From Paenibacillus pinisoli (GTDB lineage Bacteria; Bacillota; Bacilli; Paenibacillales; Paenibacillaceae), in the NCBI RefSeq assembly GCF_003605435.1, contig NZ_QXQB01000001.1, forward strand, positions 1,364,001 to 1,428,000: a stretch of DNA of 64,000 nt, in the 5' to 3' direction. Shown here piece by piece: positions 27,335-35,975 of this stretch (position 1 is its first letter; every line of letters starts with the position of its first letter). Below the pieces are notes generated by a model. It worked only from the letters and a program-made list of their open reading frames with translations, did no database searches and was not told the DNA's origin. Position numbers and translations under genes: made by a program.

Positions 27335-27351
27335 AGTACGCTCAGGTTGAA

Positions 27352-27711
27352 CTAAGCGTTGATTTTTTGTTTTGCAACGCCAGCCAGGGAGTTGAACGAA
27401 GCGATATCGTTCACTGCCAGGTCAGCAAGCATCTTGCGGTTAACTTCAACGCCCGCAAGCTTCAGGCCGTGCATGAATTTGCTGTAGGACAGGCCGTTCA
27501 CGCGTGCAGCAGCGTTAATACGAACGATCCACAGTCTGCGGATGTCGCGTTTTTTGTTGCGGCGGTCGCGGTAAGCGTACATTAGGGACTTGCCTACTTG
27601 CTCCTTCGCTGTTTTAAATAAACGGTGTTTCGAACCGAAGTAACCTTTAGCCAGCTTTAGAATTCTTTTACGACGACGAGCGCGGACAAAACCGCCTTTA
27701 ACTCTTGCCAT
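27352..27711 (-). CDS. rplT: 50S ribosomal protein L20
   Basis: A 119-residue ribosomal protein, [26 protein letters not shown] at the start and [28 protein letters not shown] in the middle, full length for the family. It assembles early on 23S rRNA. In Bacillus L20 also represses its own operon by binding the leader RNA upstream of infC, and the corresponding leader is present here. Confidence 0.98.
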   Translation of the reverse strand: MARVKGGFVRARRRKRILKLAKGYFGSKHRLFKTAKEQVGKSLMYAYRDRRNKKRDIRRLWIVRINAAARVNGLSYSKFMHGLKLAGVEVNRKMLADLAVNDIASFNSLAGVAKQKINA

Positions 27712-27755
27712 GAGTGGAAACCTCCTGTGGGTTGAATTTATATCTTATGCGATCA

Positions 27756-27956
27756 TTATTTCAAGTTGGAAAGACCTTGCTGCAAACGGCGAACATCGCC
27801 TGCGGCCATAAGCGGTTGACCCGCAAGAACGCGTTTTTGACGTCCCGATTTGTGCGAAAGCAAGTGGTTTCTGTAAGCTTTGTAACGTTTCACTTTACCA
27901 GTACCGGTAATTTTGAAGCGGTCTTTCAGACTGCTGTGCGTTTTCATCTTAGGCAT
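27756..27956 (-). CDS. rpmI: 50S ribosomal protein L35
   Basis: A 66-residue ribosomal protein beginning [37 protein letters not shown], the full family pattern. It lies between infC and rplT with short gaps, the standard gene order. Confidence 0.98.
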   Translation of the reverse strand: MPKMKTHSSLKDRFKITGTGKVKRYKAYRNHLLSHKSGRQKRVLAGQPLMAAGDVRRLQQGLSNLK

Positions 27957-27989
27957 GTCAGTTTATCCTCCTTAATGTTGGTCCAACAG

Positions 27990-28505
27990 TTAGCTGTTGT
28001 TTTTTGGTGCCAAAATCATAATCATGCTCCGGCCTTCCAGCTTAGGAGCGCGCTCGACATTGCATATTTCGGCAACCTCTTTGGACAAGCGTTCCAGAAT
28101 CTTCTGGCCGATCGCCGCATGCGTGATTTCACGGCCGCGGAAGCGAACGGAAGCTTTGACCTTGTCGCCTTCATTCAGGAACTTGACGACGTTACGGAAT
28201 TTCACCTGGTAGTCATGTTCCTCGATGTTGGCGCGGAACCATACTTCCTTGAGGTCAACAATCTTCTGGTTCTTGCGCGCTTCTTTCTCTTTCTTCTGCT
28301 GCTCGTAACGGAATTTGCCATAATCCATGATGCGGCATACCGGCGGTTTGGCCGTCGGCGCAACGTTCACCAGATCCAGATTAGCGTCAGCAGCAAGCTG
28401 CAACGCGTCGCGAATCGATTTGATGCCGATCTGCTCACCATCCGCTCCTACCAAACGAACTTCTCTGGCCCGGATTTCATCATTGATTTGATGTTCTCTG
28501 CTAAT
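27990..28505 (-). CDS. infC: Translation initiation factor IF-3, ATT start codon
   Basis: A 171-residue IF-3. It starts at ATT (28505-28503), 7 bases after GGAGGTG; the protein then reads (M)ISREHQINDEIRAREVRLVGADGEQIG, which aligns with the known IF-3 N-terminus. No ATG or GTG gives this. ATT initiation of infC is known in several bacteria and lets IF-3 limit its own synthesis, since IF-3 discriminates against non-standard starts. The N-domain, linker helix (YEQQKKEKEARKNQK) and C-domain (KVRFRGREITH) are all intact. Confidence 0.95.
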   Translation of the reverse strand: MSREHQINDEIRAREVRLVGADGEQIGIKSIRDALQLAADANLDLVNVAPTAKPPVCRIMDYGKFRYEQQKKEKEARKNQKIVDLKEVWFRANIEEHDYQVKFRNVVKFLNEGDKVKASVRFRGREITHAAIGQKILERLSKEVAEICNVERAPKLEGRSMIMILAPKNNS

Positions 28506-28549
28506 AACGTGCCACCTCCAAAATGGTATACGATCTTGTTGTTCCAAAT

Positions 28550-28580
28550 AAAAAAATGCGGATTCTCATGGAACCCGCAT
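28550..28580 (-). terminator. Attenuator terminator of the L20 leader
   Basis: ATGCGGGTTC and GAATCCGCAT arms around a short loop, followed on the minus strand by TTTTTTTA, 45 bases upstream of the infC start. Confidence 0.85.
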
Positions 28581-28722
28581 CTCATAACCGTTCATTGATT
28601 CTGCTATAGCCGTCCCTTGAGGAACGTCAGCATACCCATCCGATTATCGCGAACCAGTCAGCTTAAGCCGAAAGGTGAGAAGCGGGCGCTTCTGCTTGTG
28701 CGAATATGTCATAACACAATAC
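28550..28722 (-). ncRNA. L20 (IF-3 operon) leader RNA
   Basis: The leader between the infC promoter and infC contains, on the minus strand, CGCTTCTCACCTTTCGGC and GCTGACTGGTT segments like the L20 leader of Bacillus, ending in a terminator hairpin at 28550-28580 with seven T. In the known system L20 binds the leader and promotes termination. Confidence 0.75.
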
Positions 28723-28728
28723 TGAATT

Positions 28729-28758
28729 ACTATAGCACATAGCCTAATTGCATGTCAA
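28729..28758 (-). promoter_or_regulatory. Promoter of infC-rpmI-rplT
   Basis: TTGACA (28758-28753) and TATAGT (28734-28729) on the minus strand, spacer 18 bp. It overlaps the region just downstream of the GT2 stop codon. Confidence 0.8.
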
Positions 28759-28772
28759 CAGCGAAAGCTTGC

Positions 28773-30008
28773 TTATTTGCTCTGCACTTCTTCGATACGG
28801 ACGACGCGCGTATGCTGCGTGTGGCTCCATGTCTTGTTGTTCTGAGTGAAGAACGCATAGAACGTAATCGGCCACCAGGAGATCAGGAAGAACGGCAGCG
28901 TCAGCAGATGCGCGTACATCTTCCAGCTTCTTACCTTCTCCATCATCATCGCCGCCGGGAATTGAAGCACTGTAGCGGCAATCACTATTCCGATCAGCCA
29001 CCATGGCATGTAGCCATAAAGCGAGTGGATGACATTAGGAGCTGGAAGCGCCATATCAACCCACATGATAGCCGTCAGCAGGAAGCCGAGCAGCGTATTG
29101 TAGACGGAGATCGTATAGATCGCGGCGTCGAACTTGACCAGGTTGCGTTCCTTGATGCTCGCCCACAAGAGCGGGAAGAAGTAATTGCGGGCCACGTTGA
29201 AGTGTCCTTGCATCCAGCGCAGGCGCTGTCTCGCAGAAGCACGGAACGATACCGGCTTCTCGTCATATACCTTGGCATCGTAGTTCAGGACAGGATAAAT
29301 ATTGCGCTTCACGCAGCGCATGGAGAACTCCAGATCCTCGACAAGGCTTGTAGCGCCCCATCCCATATCCTTCAGCAGGGCCGATTCAAAGCACATGCCC
29401 GTTCCGCCCAGGAAGTTGCTCATCTTCAAATTGGTTCTCGACAGCTGCCACAGGCGGTTGCAGTACCAGTAAGTGATGGCGTAAGCTGCCGTAACCCATG
29501 AGTCGCCCGGATTTTTCGTATCCAGATAGCCTTGAATGACTTGATGTCCTTCGCACAGATCGTCATTCATCAGCTGCAGGAAGTCCTTGTTCACCAGGTT
29601 GTCGGCGTCGAACATGACGACTGCGTCATATTGGCGCGGCATCGCCCACAGCTCTTTCAGCATCCACTCGATCGCATAGCCTTTGCCGCGCAAATGGTAG
29701 TTCGTGCGCTCGCAGGCATGCACGCCCATGCTTCTGGCAATGGCCGCCGTGCCGTCTGTGCAGTTGTCGCAAATGACGAATACGTCGAACAGCTCTTTCG
29801 GATAATCCAGCTTTTTCAAATTTTCGATTAGGGCGCCAACTACTTTCTCCTCGTTGTGCGCGGCTACAAGCACGGCGAACGATTTGCTTGGCGCATGGCG
29901 CTTCCTGCTCTTATTCTTCATGAAACCGAACAGGGAGAGCGAAAATTGATACACCGCGATACATGCCAGCACAACCTGAAAGAAAATAAACATAACGGTA
30001 AAGATCAT
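28773..30008 (-). CDS. Membrane-associated family 2 glycosyltransferase
   Basis: A 411-residue processive-type GT2 enzyme. An N-terminal membrane helix (IFTVMFIFFQVVLACIAVYQF) precedes the GT-A domain with AVLVAAHNEEKVVGALI, the metal-binding DADN in VVMFDADNLVNKDFL and the acceptor motif QRLRWMQG. Three to four membrane helices follow at the C-terminus. The architecture matches BcsA-related synthases that make extracellular polysaccharides or glycolipids. ATG at 30008 follows AAGGGGGC. It probably uses a nucleotide sugar at the inner face of the membrane. Confidence 0.9.
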   Translation of the reverse strand: MIFTVMFIFFQVVLACIAVYQFSLSLFGFMKNKSRKRHAPSKSFAVLVAAHNEEKVVGALIENLKKLDYPKELFDVFVICDNCTDGTAAIARSMGVHACERTNYHLRGKGYAIEWMLKELWAMPRQYDAVVMFDADNLVNKDFLQLMNDDLCEGHQVIQGYLDTKNPGDSWVTAAYAITYWYCNRLWQLSRTNLKMSNFLGGTGMCFESALLKDMGWGATSLVEDLEFSMRCVKRNIYPVLNYDAKVYDEKPVSFRASARQRLRWMQGHFNVARNYFFPLLWASIKERNLVKFDAAIYTISVYNTLLGFLLTAIMWVDMALPAPNVIHSLYGYMPWWLIGIVIAATVLQFPAAMMMEKVRSWKMYAHLLTLPFFLISWWPITFYAFFTQNNKTWSHTQHTRVVRIEEVQSK

Positions 30009-30319
30009 ACGGTATTGCCCCCTTAAAACCCCAGTTTGTGTGTGCCCGCTCCTTCTCTCTATAACGAGTCGGGCTCTCTTTTTGTTTTCTGTCTGTCGTT
30101 GTGAATTTTTAACTTTGTTTTGACTTACTGATTTTCCACGGAAACCTCCCACTTTGTCAAAATGGGAATTTGACTTATTTACGCTTAATTCCGCCGGAAA
30201 AACGCTTGCATTCAATTATGGGAGACTGTTCCCCCCGCTTTTCTTCGCTTCCGTCTTATTCTCAACCAAATGCTTCATTTTTAGCACAAATGTCCTTAAT
30301 TGTTTCAAACTTATTAGAA
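30009..30319. other. Intergenic region without a gene between the two glycosyltransferases
   Basis: No coding frame with a ribosome site was found. It holds the GT2 leader and a small hairpin, CCCATTTT-gac-AAAGTGGG, near 30148-30168. I see no clear terminator for the upstream GT4 gene and no promoter good enough to call. Confidence 0.5.
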
Positions 30320-31507
30320 TTAATTAATCTGACTCTCCCGAAAGGGGGAATGTCCTCGCCAGGAAGCCGCGGCAATCGTCATGCAGCCCGCAAGAAGCGT
30401 GTCGAATATCGCATCCCAGGATTGCGACAGGCTGTAGGCATGAGCATTCCGTCCCAATCGCGCCTTCAGCTCCTCATCTCTATGCAGCAGTGCCAGCGCT
30501 TCCGCGAAGCCTTCGGCATCTCCGGGCCGGCGAAGGAGCCCGTTCTCTCCATCACGCACCGTATCGCGCACGCCGCCCGCATTCGCCGCGATGACCGGCG
30601 TCCCGCAGGCCATCGCTTCAAGCGCGACATTGCCGAATGTTTCGGTTGCCGACGGAAACAGCAGCGCATCGGCGGAGGCATACCAGCGCTGGAGCTCCGC
30701 CGCATCGGCAAAGCCGATGAACGTGGCGTTCACGCTCGCGTTTTCGCACCGCTCCTTGAGCGCTGAAGCGGAAGGGCCGTCACCCGCGATGACGAATGCC
30801 GCATCCGGAGCCATCCTCTGGAATAGAGCAAAGGCATCGATGGCGGTCTCGACATCCTTCTCCGGCGCAAGCCTCCCTGCATAAAAAGCTAGAAAGGCGC
30901 GCTCGCCAATCCCGTTCCTCGCCCGATGCTCGCAGCGGTTCACGAGCGGATGGAATAGGCTTGGGTCCACTCCCCTGCTCCACACCCCAAGCCTTGAAGG
31001 CTCCCAGCCACGGCCCGTCAAATCCCGGTGAGTCGTCTCGGAAGGCACAAATATCGCCTTGCAATCGCGATGAAACCAGTCCATATACCTCCATAGCAGT
31101 TTTTCCATCCATTGCAGATTGTAAAACGATAAATACTGATCGAAGTTGGTGTGATAGGAAGCGATGAGCGGAATATGGTATTTGCGGGCGTAATGAATGC
31201 CGAACAGGCCAAGGTTGAATGGGGTGGCGACATGAATCAGATCGGGCTTAAAGCGGATTAGGGCATTGCGGATATGGACGGGATTCGGAAGGGCAAGCCT
31301 GCATTCGGGGTATAGAAAAAAAGGCAGACTGGCAAAACGTTCGACAGAGTGGGATGCGCTATGCAGATGCGCGGACGCCGGCGGCTCCGGCGCAAAAACG
31401 ATGCTCGGCACCCCCTGATTATCCAGGTAACGGGTCCATCTGCCCAGCGTGCGGGCGACGCCGTTCACATCGGGAACATACGTGTCGGTAAAGATCGCGA
31501 TTTTCAA
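30320..31507 (-). CDS. Family 4 glycosyltransferase
   Basis: A 395-residue GT-B enzyme. The N-terminal domain starts MKIAIFTDTYVPDVNGVARTLGRW with the glycine-rich donor loop, and the C-terminal domain has FYAGRLAPEKDVETAIDAF, the E-x7-E motif in PSATETFGNVALEAMACGTPV, and a nucleotide-sugar site. It resembles glucosyl/mannosyl transferases that modify diacylglycerol or phosphatidylinositol. The neighbouring GT2 gene and PAP2 phosphatase suggest a role in membrane glycolipids. It is read away from the PAP2 gene. Confidence 0.88.
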   Translation of the reverse strand: MKIAIFTDTYVPDVNGVARTLGRWTRYLDNQGVPSIVFAPEPPASAHLHSASHSVERFASLPFFLYPECRLALPNPVHIRNALIRFKPDLIHVATPFNLGLFGIHYARKYHIPLIASYHTNFDQYLSFYNLQWMEKLLWRYMDWFHRDCKAIFVPSETTHRDLTGRGWEPSRLGVWSRGVDPSLFHPLVNRCEHRARNGIGERAFLAFYAGRLAPEKDVETAIDAFALFQRMAPDAAFVIAGDGPSASALKERCENASVNATFIGFADAAELQRWYASADALLFPSATETFGNVALEAMACGTPVIAANAGGVRDTVRDGENGLLRRPGDAEGFAEALALLHRDEELKARLGRNAHAYSLSQSWDAIFDTLLAGCMTIAAASWRGHSPFRESQIN

Positions 31508-31721
31508 TTTCGCTTCTCCTCCTTATTAACCCGCAACCTCCGGCTGCTTGCGGGCGTACTTAATAATAAGGATAAAGCTTGTATGTTCGAAGCGGATTAA
31601 GAGGTTATGAAGAGAGAGTTAATTCAGAATTATTATTTCGTTAACGCTCAGACAATAATCCTTTGCTACAATAGAAACAAGAAACAGATTCAGCCTGCCT
31701 ATGGGAGAGAGGATGACAGCG

Positions 31722-32291
31722 ATGCAGAGAATGATAGGTTGGATGAGAGCGAGAGAGCGGAAAATGCTGATGTGGGCAAATCGGAGGTCTACTGGGGGAA
31801 GACTGTACCAGATGGTCGACAGATGGCTCACCACGGTAACGCATATGGGCGGCGCCACGTTCACGCTCGCTTCGGCCCTTCTGCTTGCCTTGCTGGCGCC
31901 TGCTCCCTGGAATACAGCGGGATGGCAAGCCCTTGCGGCGGTTGCCATCAGCCATATACCGGTTGCGATTGTAAAACGCAAATTCAAGAGGCTACGTCCG
32001 TACCAGGCGATGCCCGAGGTCCAGACCTGCCCGAAGCCGCTTCAGGACTCCTCGTTCCCCTCGGGGCATACGACGGCGATCTTCGCATGGATTGTGCCGC
32101 TGCTGCTGGCTGGAGGCATCTGGACGCTGGCATTCACGCCTGCGGCGATGGTAATCGCTTTGTCCGTAGCCTGGTCACGCATGCATCTGGGGCTGCACTA
32201 CCCGTCCGACGTCGCTGCTGGAGCGATCATCGGCACGGTTACGGCGTACGCCGTCTATTATTTCTGGATCGTCCCGACGGCGATTCTATAA
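31722..32291 (+). CDS. PAP2 family phosphatase (lipid phosphatase type)
   Basis: A 189-residue membrane enzyme. The three PAP2 phosphatase motifs are present in order: KRKFKRLRP, SFPSGHTT and SRMHLGLHYPSDV, with four or so membrane helices between. These enzymes dephosphorylate undecaprenyl pyrophosphate, phosphatidic acid or phosphatidylglycerol phosphate at the outer membrane face. ATG at 31722 is chosen because GGGAGAGAGG ends nine bases earlier; ATGs at 31701 and 31713 are too close to it. It is divergent from the GT4 gene. Confidence 0.88.
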   Translation: MQRMIGWMRARERKMLMWANRRSTGGRLYQMVDRWLTTVTHMGGATFTLASALLLALLAPAPWNTAGWQALAAVAISHIPVAIVKRKFKRLRPYQAMPEVQTCPKPLQDSSFPSGHTTAIFAWIVPLLLAGGIWTLAFTPAAMVIALSVAWSRMHLGLHYPSDVAAGAIIGTVTAYAVYYFWIVPTAIL

Positions 32292-32297
32292 GAGATT

Positions 32298-32504
32298 GTT
32301 CAAAAAGTCCACTTTTGATCACGAAGCCGATCAGGAAGATTACTCGACATCGAATATGGCATTCAGCCGGAACTTCCGGTGCTCACGTAGCTTCCACTAC
32401 GCTCCGCTCCTCATTTCCTAGCTTCATCCCATCTTCTGCAGCGTTTTGAAAAAACGAATCATCGGAAGCATAAGCTCATGTGCTGAAAACCGGACTTTTT
32501 GAAC
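32298..32504. mobile_element. 207-bp non-coding element with 13-bp terminal inverted repeats (MITE-like)
   Basis: GTTCAAAAAGTCC (32298-32310) and GGACTTTTTGAAC (32492-32504) are perfect inverted ends. The interior has no open frame with a ribosome site. It lies exactly between the PAP2 stop and the trmB stop. No flanking target duplication is evident. The features fit a miniature inverted-repeat element or large structured repeat; a single copy is present here. Confidence 0.6.
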
Positions 32505-32518
32505 TCGCACTTTAACAG

Positions 32519-33277
32519 CTATTCTTCCGAATCGTCTTCATCAGAATCCGAGCTTGCGGCTACTTCAGCCTGCAGGCTCTTTTGCTTGTTCTCGCGATGC
32601 TCTCTGAGCGCCTCTGCGCCGATGACAACCTCTACACGATGGATGGGCTGACCTTTCTCCATAAACTTCATCTCATATTCGGTAAATACGAGATCCTCGC
32701 GGGGCTCGTCCTTATGCAGATGCAGCGAGATGTTCCGCATAACCAGCTCCATGTCGGCGAAGCTGTTCAGCGAAAACTCGAACAGCGACTGCGAATCCGT
32801 CTTGAAGTGAATTTGGCCGCGCTCGTTCAAAATCTCGATATACTTCGATACAAAACGCTGATGCGTCAGTCTGCGGCGCGCATGCTTGCTCTTCGGCCAC
32901 GGATCGCTGAAGTTCAGAAAGATCCGCTCCAGCTCGCCGGGCGCGAACATCGTCTCAATGCCTTCAATATTAGCTCGCAACAACGCAAGATTCGGAGGCG
33001 TCTCCTCCCCCTTCTCTTCCCAGGCGATACGCGCTTTCTCGCTTGCTCTTCTGAGCAGCTCGTCGTACATGTCCACCCCGATAAAGTTAATATGGGGATT
33101 GCGCACGCTCATCTGGCTGATGAAGCGCCCTTTGCCCATGCCGAGCTCCACATAAATCGGATTGTCATTGCCGAAAAACTCGCGCCATTTGCCGCGATGC
33201 GGCGCCGCATCCAGCACCACCAGCTCCGGCTGTCCCTCCAGACTCTCGCGAATGCCTTTTCTTCCTCTTAAACGCAT
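32519..33277 (-). CDS. trmB: tRNA (guanine-N7-)-methyltransferase
   Basis: A 252-residue SAM-dependent enzyme that methylates G46 of tRNA. The SAM motif IYVELGMGKGRFI and the family segments NFIGVDMYDELL, LNFSDPWPKSKHARRRLTHQRF and ETDSQSLFEF-like KTDSQSLFEFS are clear. A Glu/Asp/Ser-rich tail (SSDSDEDDSEE) extends beyond the usual end. The gene stands alone on the minus strand. Confidence 0.95.
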   Translation of the reverse strand: MRLRGRKGIRESLEGQPELVVLDAAPHRGKWREFFGNDNPIYVELGMGKGRFISQMSVRNPHINFIGVDMYDELLRRASEKARIAWEEKGEETPPNLALLRANIEGIETMFAPGELERIFLNFSDPWPKSKHARRRLTHQRFVSKYIEILNERGQIHFKTDSQSLFEFSLNSFADMELVMRNISLHLHKDEPREDLVFTEYEMKFMEKGQPIHRVEVVIGAEALREHRENKQKSLQAEVAASSDSDEDDSEE

Positions 33278-33406
33278 ATCGTTATTCTCCTCTTTTGTAG
33301 GCTAATCACATTACGTGCATGTTAAATGGTCAGTCCTTATTGTGCCCAACTCTGCCCTTGTTGTAAAGCGTTTTTCTTCTCTGGCAGCCGAACAGGAAAT
33401 TGCTGC

Positions 33407-33466
33407 AAAAAAAAGAGACGCCCTCCGAGGGAGCCTCCATCAGGCCCCTTGCGAGTAACGCCTCTT
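33407..33466 (-). terminator. Terminator of the 68-residue protein gene
   Basis: AGAGGCG and CGTCTCT-type arms with an inner CCCTC/GAGGG stem, followed on the minus strand by eight T. Confidence 0.75.
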
Positions 33467-33493
33467 CACGATTCAGACATGTATGCTAGCGTG

Positions 33494-33700
33494 CTAATTC
33501 AGGAATTGGTACGAGATCGGAGCGTTGTCCTTCCCGTCCTTCTCCCATGCATCCTCAAGTACCATATTCAGCTTGCGCCGGGCAGATACCTTCACATCAT
33601 GATTGGCATGGAAGTGTACGCCTGCCAGCGCCATCAATTCCTTCACCGTCAGCTCTACTGTTACTTTCTCGTCGCCGTTCGGAATTTTTGTCAAATTCAT
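33494..33700 (-). CDS. Small hypothetical protein
   Basis: A 68-residue protein of unknown function, MNLTKIPNGDEKVTVELTVKELMALAGVHF at the start. It has a mixed charged composition without membrane segment or cysteine. GAGGTGA lies before the ATG and a strong terminator follows the stop, which supports a real monocistronic gene. No family was recognised. Confidence 0.7.
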   Translation of the reverse strand: MNLTKIPNGDEKVTVELTVKELMALAGVHFHANHDVKVSARRKLNMVLEDAWEKDGKDNAPISYQFLN

Positions 33701-33978
33701 CTCACATCACCTCATCGATTTATGTTTTCATTTCCAATTAATCGACTTTTCATGTGTGCGGTTACATTTAGACTATGTCAGGTTTTTTCATTGATTTGTC
33801 GCACTTTTAATATAACACATCATGTTAGGTTTTTCAAGCCTAAAATGAGGATTCGTCTTACTCATTTCCAGTTTTTCCGATATCCGAACGATTATACTCT
33901 TCAAGCGGTTCAAGCATGGCTTTTCGGCTCGTTTTTCGATAAAATGTAGGGTGAACGTTGTGGAAGAAGGGGAAATTG

Positions 33979-34938
33979 ATGATTGATATACAAGCACCAG
34001 AAGAGCCTTTACTCTGGGGTGACAAAAGATTTCATACGTGGAATTACGAAATGAGAGAGCAATTCGGCGGCAAAGTGTTCAAAGTAATGCTGGACGCCGG
34101 ATTCACTTGTCCCAACCGGGACGGAAGCATCGCCAAAGGCGGCTGCACATTCTGCAGCGCACGCGGATCTGGAGACTTCGCCGGCAGACGGCGCGACGAT
34201 CTGGTTACGCAATTCAATACGATCCGGGACCGGCAGCACCAGAAGTGGCCGGAAGCGAAGTATATCGGCTACTTCCAAGCCTATACGAATACGTACGCTC
34301 CCGTAGAAGAGCTTCGCGAATATTATGAAGTCATACTGCAGCAGCCCGGCGTCGTGGGATTGTCCATCGCTACGCGTCCGGACTGTCTGCCTGACGATGT
34401 CGTCGATTATTTGGCTGAGCTGAACGAGCGCACTTACCTGTGGGTGGAGATGGGCCTTCAGACCGTGCATGAATCGACTTCCCGGCTTATCAACCGCGCC
34501 CACGACACGGAATGCTACTTGGATGCCGTAAGGCGGCTGCGCGAGCGGGGCATCCGTGTATGCGCGCATATCATCTACGGACTGCCGCAGGAGACCCATG
34601 AGATGATGATGGACACTTGCCGCGCGGTTGCACACATGGATGTGCAAGGGATCAAGATCCACCTGCTCCACTTGATGCGCAAGACGCCGATGGTGAAGCA
34701 ATACGAGGCCGGTCTGCTTCGATTCCTGGAGCAGGACGAATATATGAAGCTGATCGCAGATTCGCTGGAGCTGCTGCCGCCGGAGATGATCGTTCATCGC
34801 CTGACGGGCGACGCGCCTAGAGATCTGTTGATCGGGCCGATGTGGAGCCTGAAGAAATGGGAAGTGCTGAACGGCATTGACGCCGAGCTGCGCCGCCGCC
34901 ATACGTGGCAAGGCCGCTTATGGCAGCTGGAGGTGTAG
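33979..34938 (+). CDS. ytqA: Radical SAM protein, TIGR01212/YtqA family
   Basis: A 319-residue radical SAM enzyme. The iron-sulfur cluster cysteines are at about 44, 56 and 59 in FTCPNRDGSIAKGGCTFC, a C-x11-C-x2-C spacing typical of this family and close to the Elp3-like group. YFQAYTNTY and GLQTVHESTSRLINRAHD follow. ATG at 33979 is chosen because AAGGGGAAATTG precedes it. It is followed after 3 bases by the methyltransferase gene, the same order as ytqA-ytqB in Bacillus, so both may act on tRNA. The exact reaction of YtqA is not established to my knowledge. Confidence 0.88.
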   Translation: MIDIQAPEEPLLWGDKRFHTWNYEMREQFGGKVFKVMLDAGFTCPNRDGSIAKGGCTFCSARGSGDFAGRRRDDLVTQFNTIRDRQHQKWPEAKYIGYFQAYTNTYAPVEELREYYEVILQQPGVVGLSIATRPDCLPDDVVDYLAELNERTYLWVEMGLQTVHESTSRLINRAHDTECYLDAVRRLRERGIRVCAHIIYGLPQETHEMMMDTCRAVAHMDVQGIKIHLLHLMRKTPMVKQYEAGLLRFLEQDEYMKLIADSLELLPPEMIVHRLTGDAPRDLLIGPMWSLKKWEVLNGIDAELRRRHTWQGRLWQLEV

Positions 34939-34941
34939 CCG

Positions 34942-35517
34942 GTGGGGTTCTTATCTGTACTAAGCACGGCTCACAAATGGATTGCTGAGCGAGCCGCCTG
35001 CGGTGACATCGTGATCGACGCAACCGCAGGCGGCGGAGTCGATACGCTGGCGCTGGCGGAGCTTGTGGGGCCTAAGGGATGCGTATACGCCTTCGATATT
35101 CAGCAAGCGGCCCTGGACCGGACCCGGGAGAGGCTTGAGGCTGCAGGAGGCCATCCTCAGGTGAAGCTGTTGCTGCAGAACCATGCGAGCATGGCGGATG
35201 CGGTTGCTCCGGAGCATAGCGGCCAAGTTGCCGCCATTATGTTCAATCTGGGCTACCTGCCCGGCAGTGACCAGAGCATCGTCACCCAGCCGGAATCGAC
35301 GATCGTGGCGCTTGAAGCCGCCTTGGGCTTGCTTCGTACCGGCGGCATTCTGACCTGCGTGCTCTATCCCGGCCATTCCGGCGGCGACCTTGAAGCCGAG
35401 GCTGTGGAAGCATGGGCCTCTGCCCTGCCGCAGCAGGTCGGACAGGCTGTGCTGTACCGACAGCCGCAGCGGAACGCCGCGCCTTATCTGATTGCGATAG
35501 AGAAACGAAAAACCTGA
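34942..35517 (+). CDS. mnmM: SAM-dependent methyltransferase, YtqB/MnmM family
   Basis: A 191-residue class I methyltransferase with SAM motif VIDATAGGGVDTLALAELVG and the catalytic-type motif MFNLGYLPGSD. The family (PF06962) includes YtqB, later named MnmM, which methylates nm5U34 to mnm5U34 in tRNA in bacteria lacking MnmC. GTG at 34942 follows GGAGGT within the end of ytqA, so the two genes are coupled. The tRNA role is inferred from family membership. Confidence 0.85.
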   Translation: MGFLSVLSTAHKWIAERAACGDIVIDATAGGGVDTLALAELVGPKGCVYAFDIQQAALDRTRERLEAAGGHPQVKLLLQNHASMADAVAPEHSGQVAAIMFNLGYLPGSDQSIVTQPESTIVALEAALGLLRTGGILTCVLYPGHSGGDLEAEAVEAWASALPQQVGQAVLYRQPQRNAAPYLIAIEKRKT

Positions 35518-35539
35518 TACGAGAGAGGAGAATGTCCCC

Positions 35540-35935
35540 GTGGCAGTCAAAAAAATCGAGCATATCGGCATTATGGTTAAGAACATTGAAGCATCTGTGG
35601 CTTTCTATACCGAAGTGCTGGGCCTGGTTCATAAATATACGATGACGCATACGAACGGCGTAATCCGGCTGGCCTTCCTCGCCTTCCCCGGCACGGAAGA
35701 GACGGAGATTGAATTGATCGAAGGCTATAACGATTCCCTGCCTGCTGAGGGCAAGGTTCATCATATCGCCTTGACCGTTGATGATCTTGACGCAGAGGTT
35801 GAGCGTATCAAAGGCTTGCCGGTAGAACTGCGCGATACGGAGATTACGATTCTTCCGAACGGCGCAAGATACTTCTTCTTCTATGGGCCGGATGGCGAAA
35901 TTCTGGAATTGTTCCAGCCGGGACAGCCTCTATAA
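35540..35935 (+). CDS. VOC family protein, methylmalonyl-CoA epimerase-like
   Basis: A 131-residue VOC protein, IEHIGIMVKNIEASVAFYTEVLGL then VHHIALTVDDLDAEVERIKG and GPDGEILELFQ, with candidate metal ligands His9, Glu in IELIEG, His in VHHIAL and Glu in ILELFQ. The four-ligand pattern fits methylmalonyl-CoA epimerase or glyoxalase I; the substrate is not settled. GTG at 35540 follows GAGAGGAG. It lies in the ytqA-mnmM-VOC-manA plus-strand run and may be cotranscribed. Confidence 0.8.
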   Translation: MAVKKIEHIGIMVKNIEASVAFYTEVLGLVHKYTMTHTNGVIRLAFLAFPGTEETEIELIEGYNDSLPAEGKVHHIALTVDDLDAEVERIKGLPVELRDTEITILPNGARYFFFYGPDGEILELFQPGQPL

Positions 35936-35975
35936 TTGGCAACTTGGAACTACGAATTCAGAGGAGGCGGTGCCC

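Noticed and set aside
31607-32449. 280-residue plus-strand frame overlapping the PAP2 gene
   Set aside because: The alternative frame with intact PAP2 motifs and a ribosome site is clearly the real gene.
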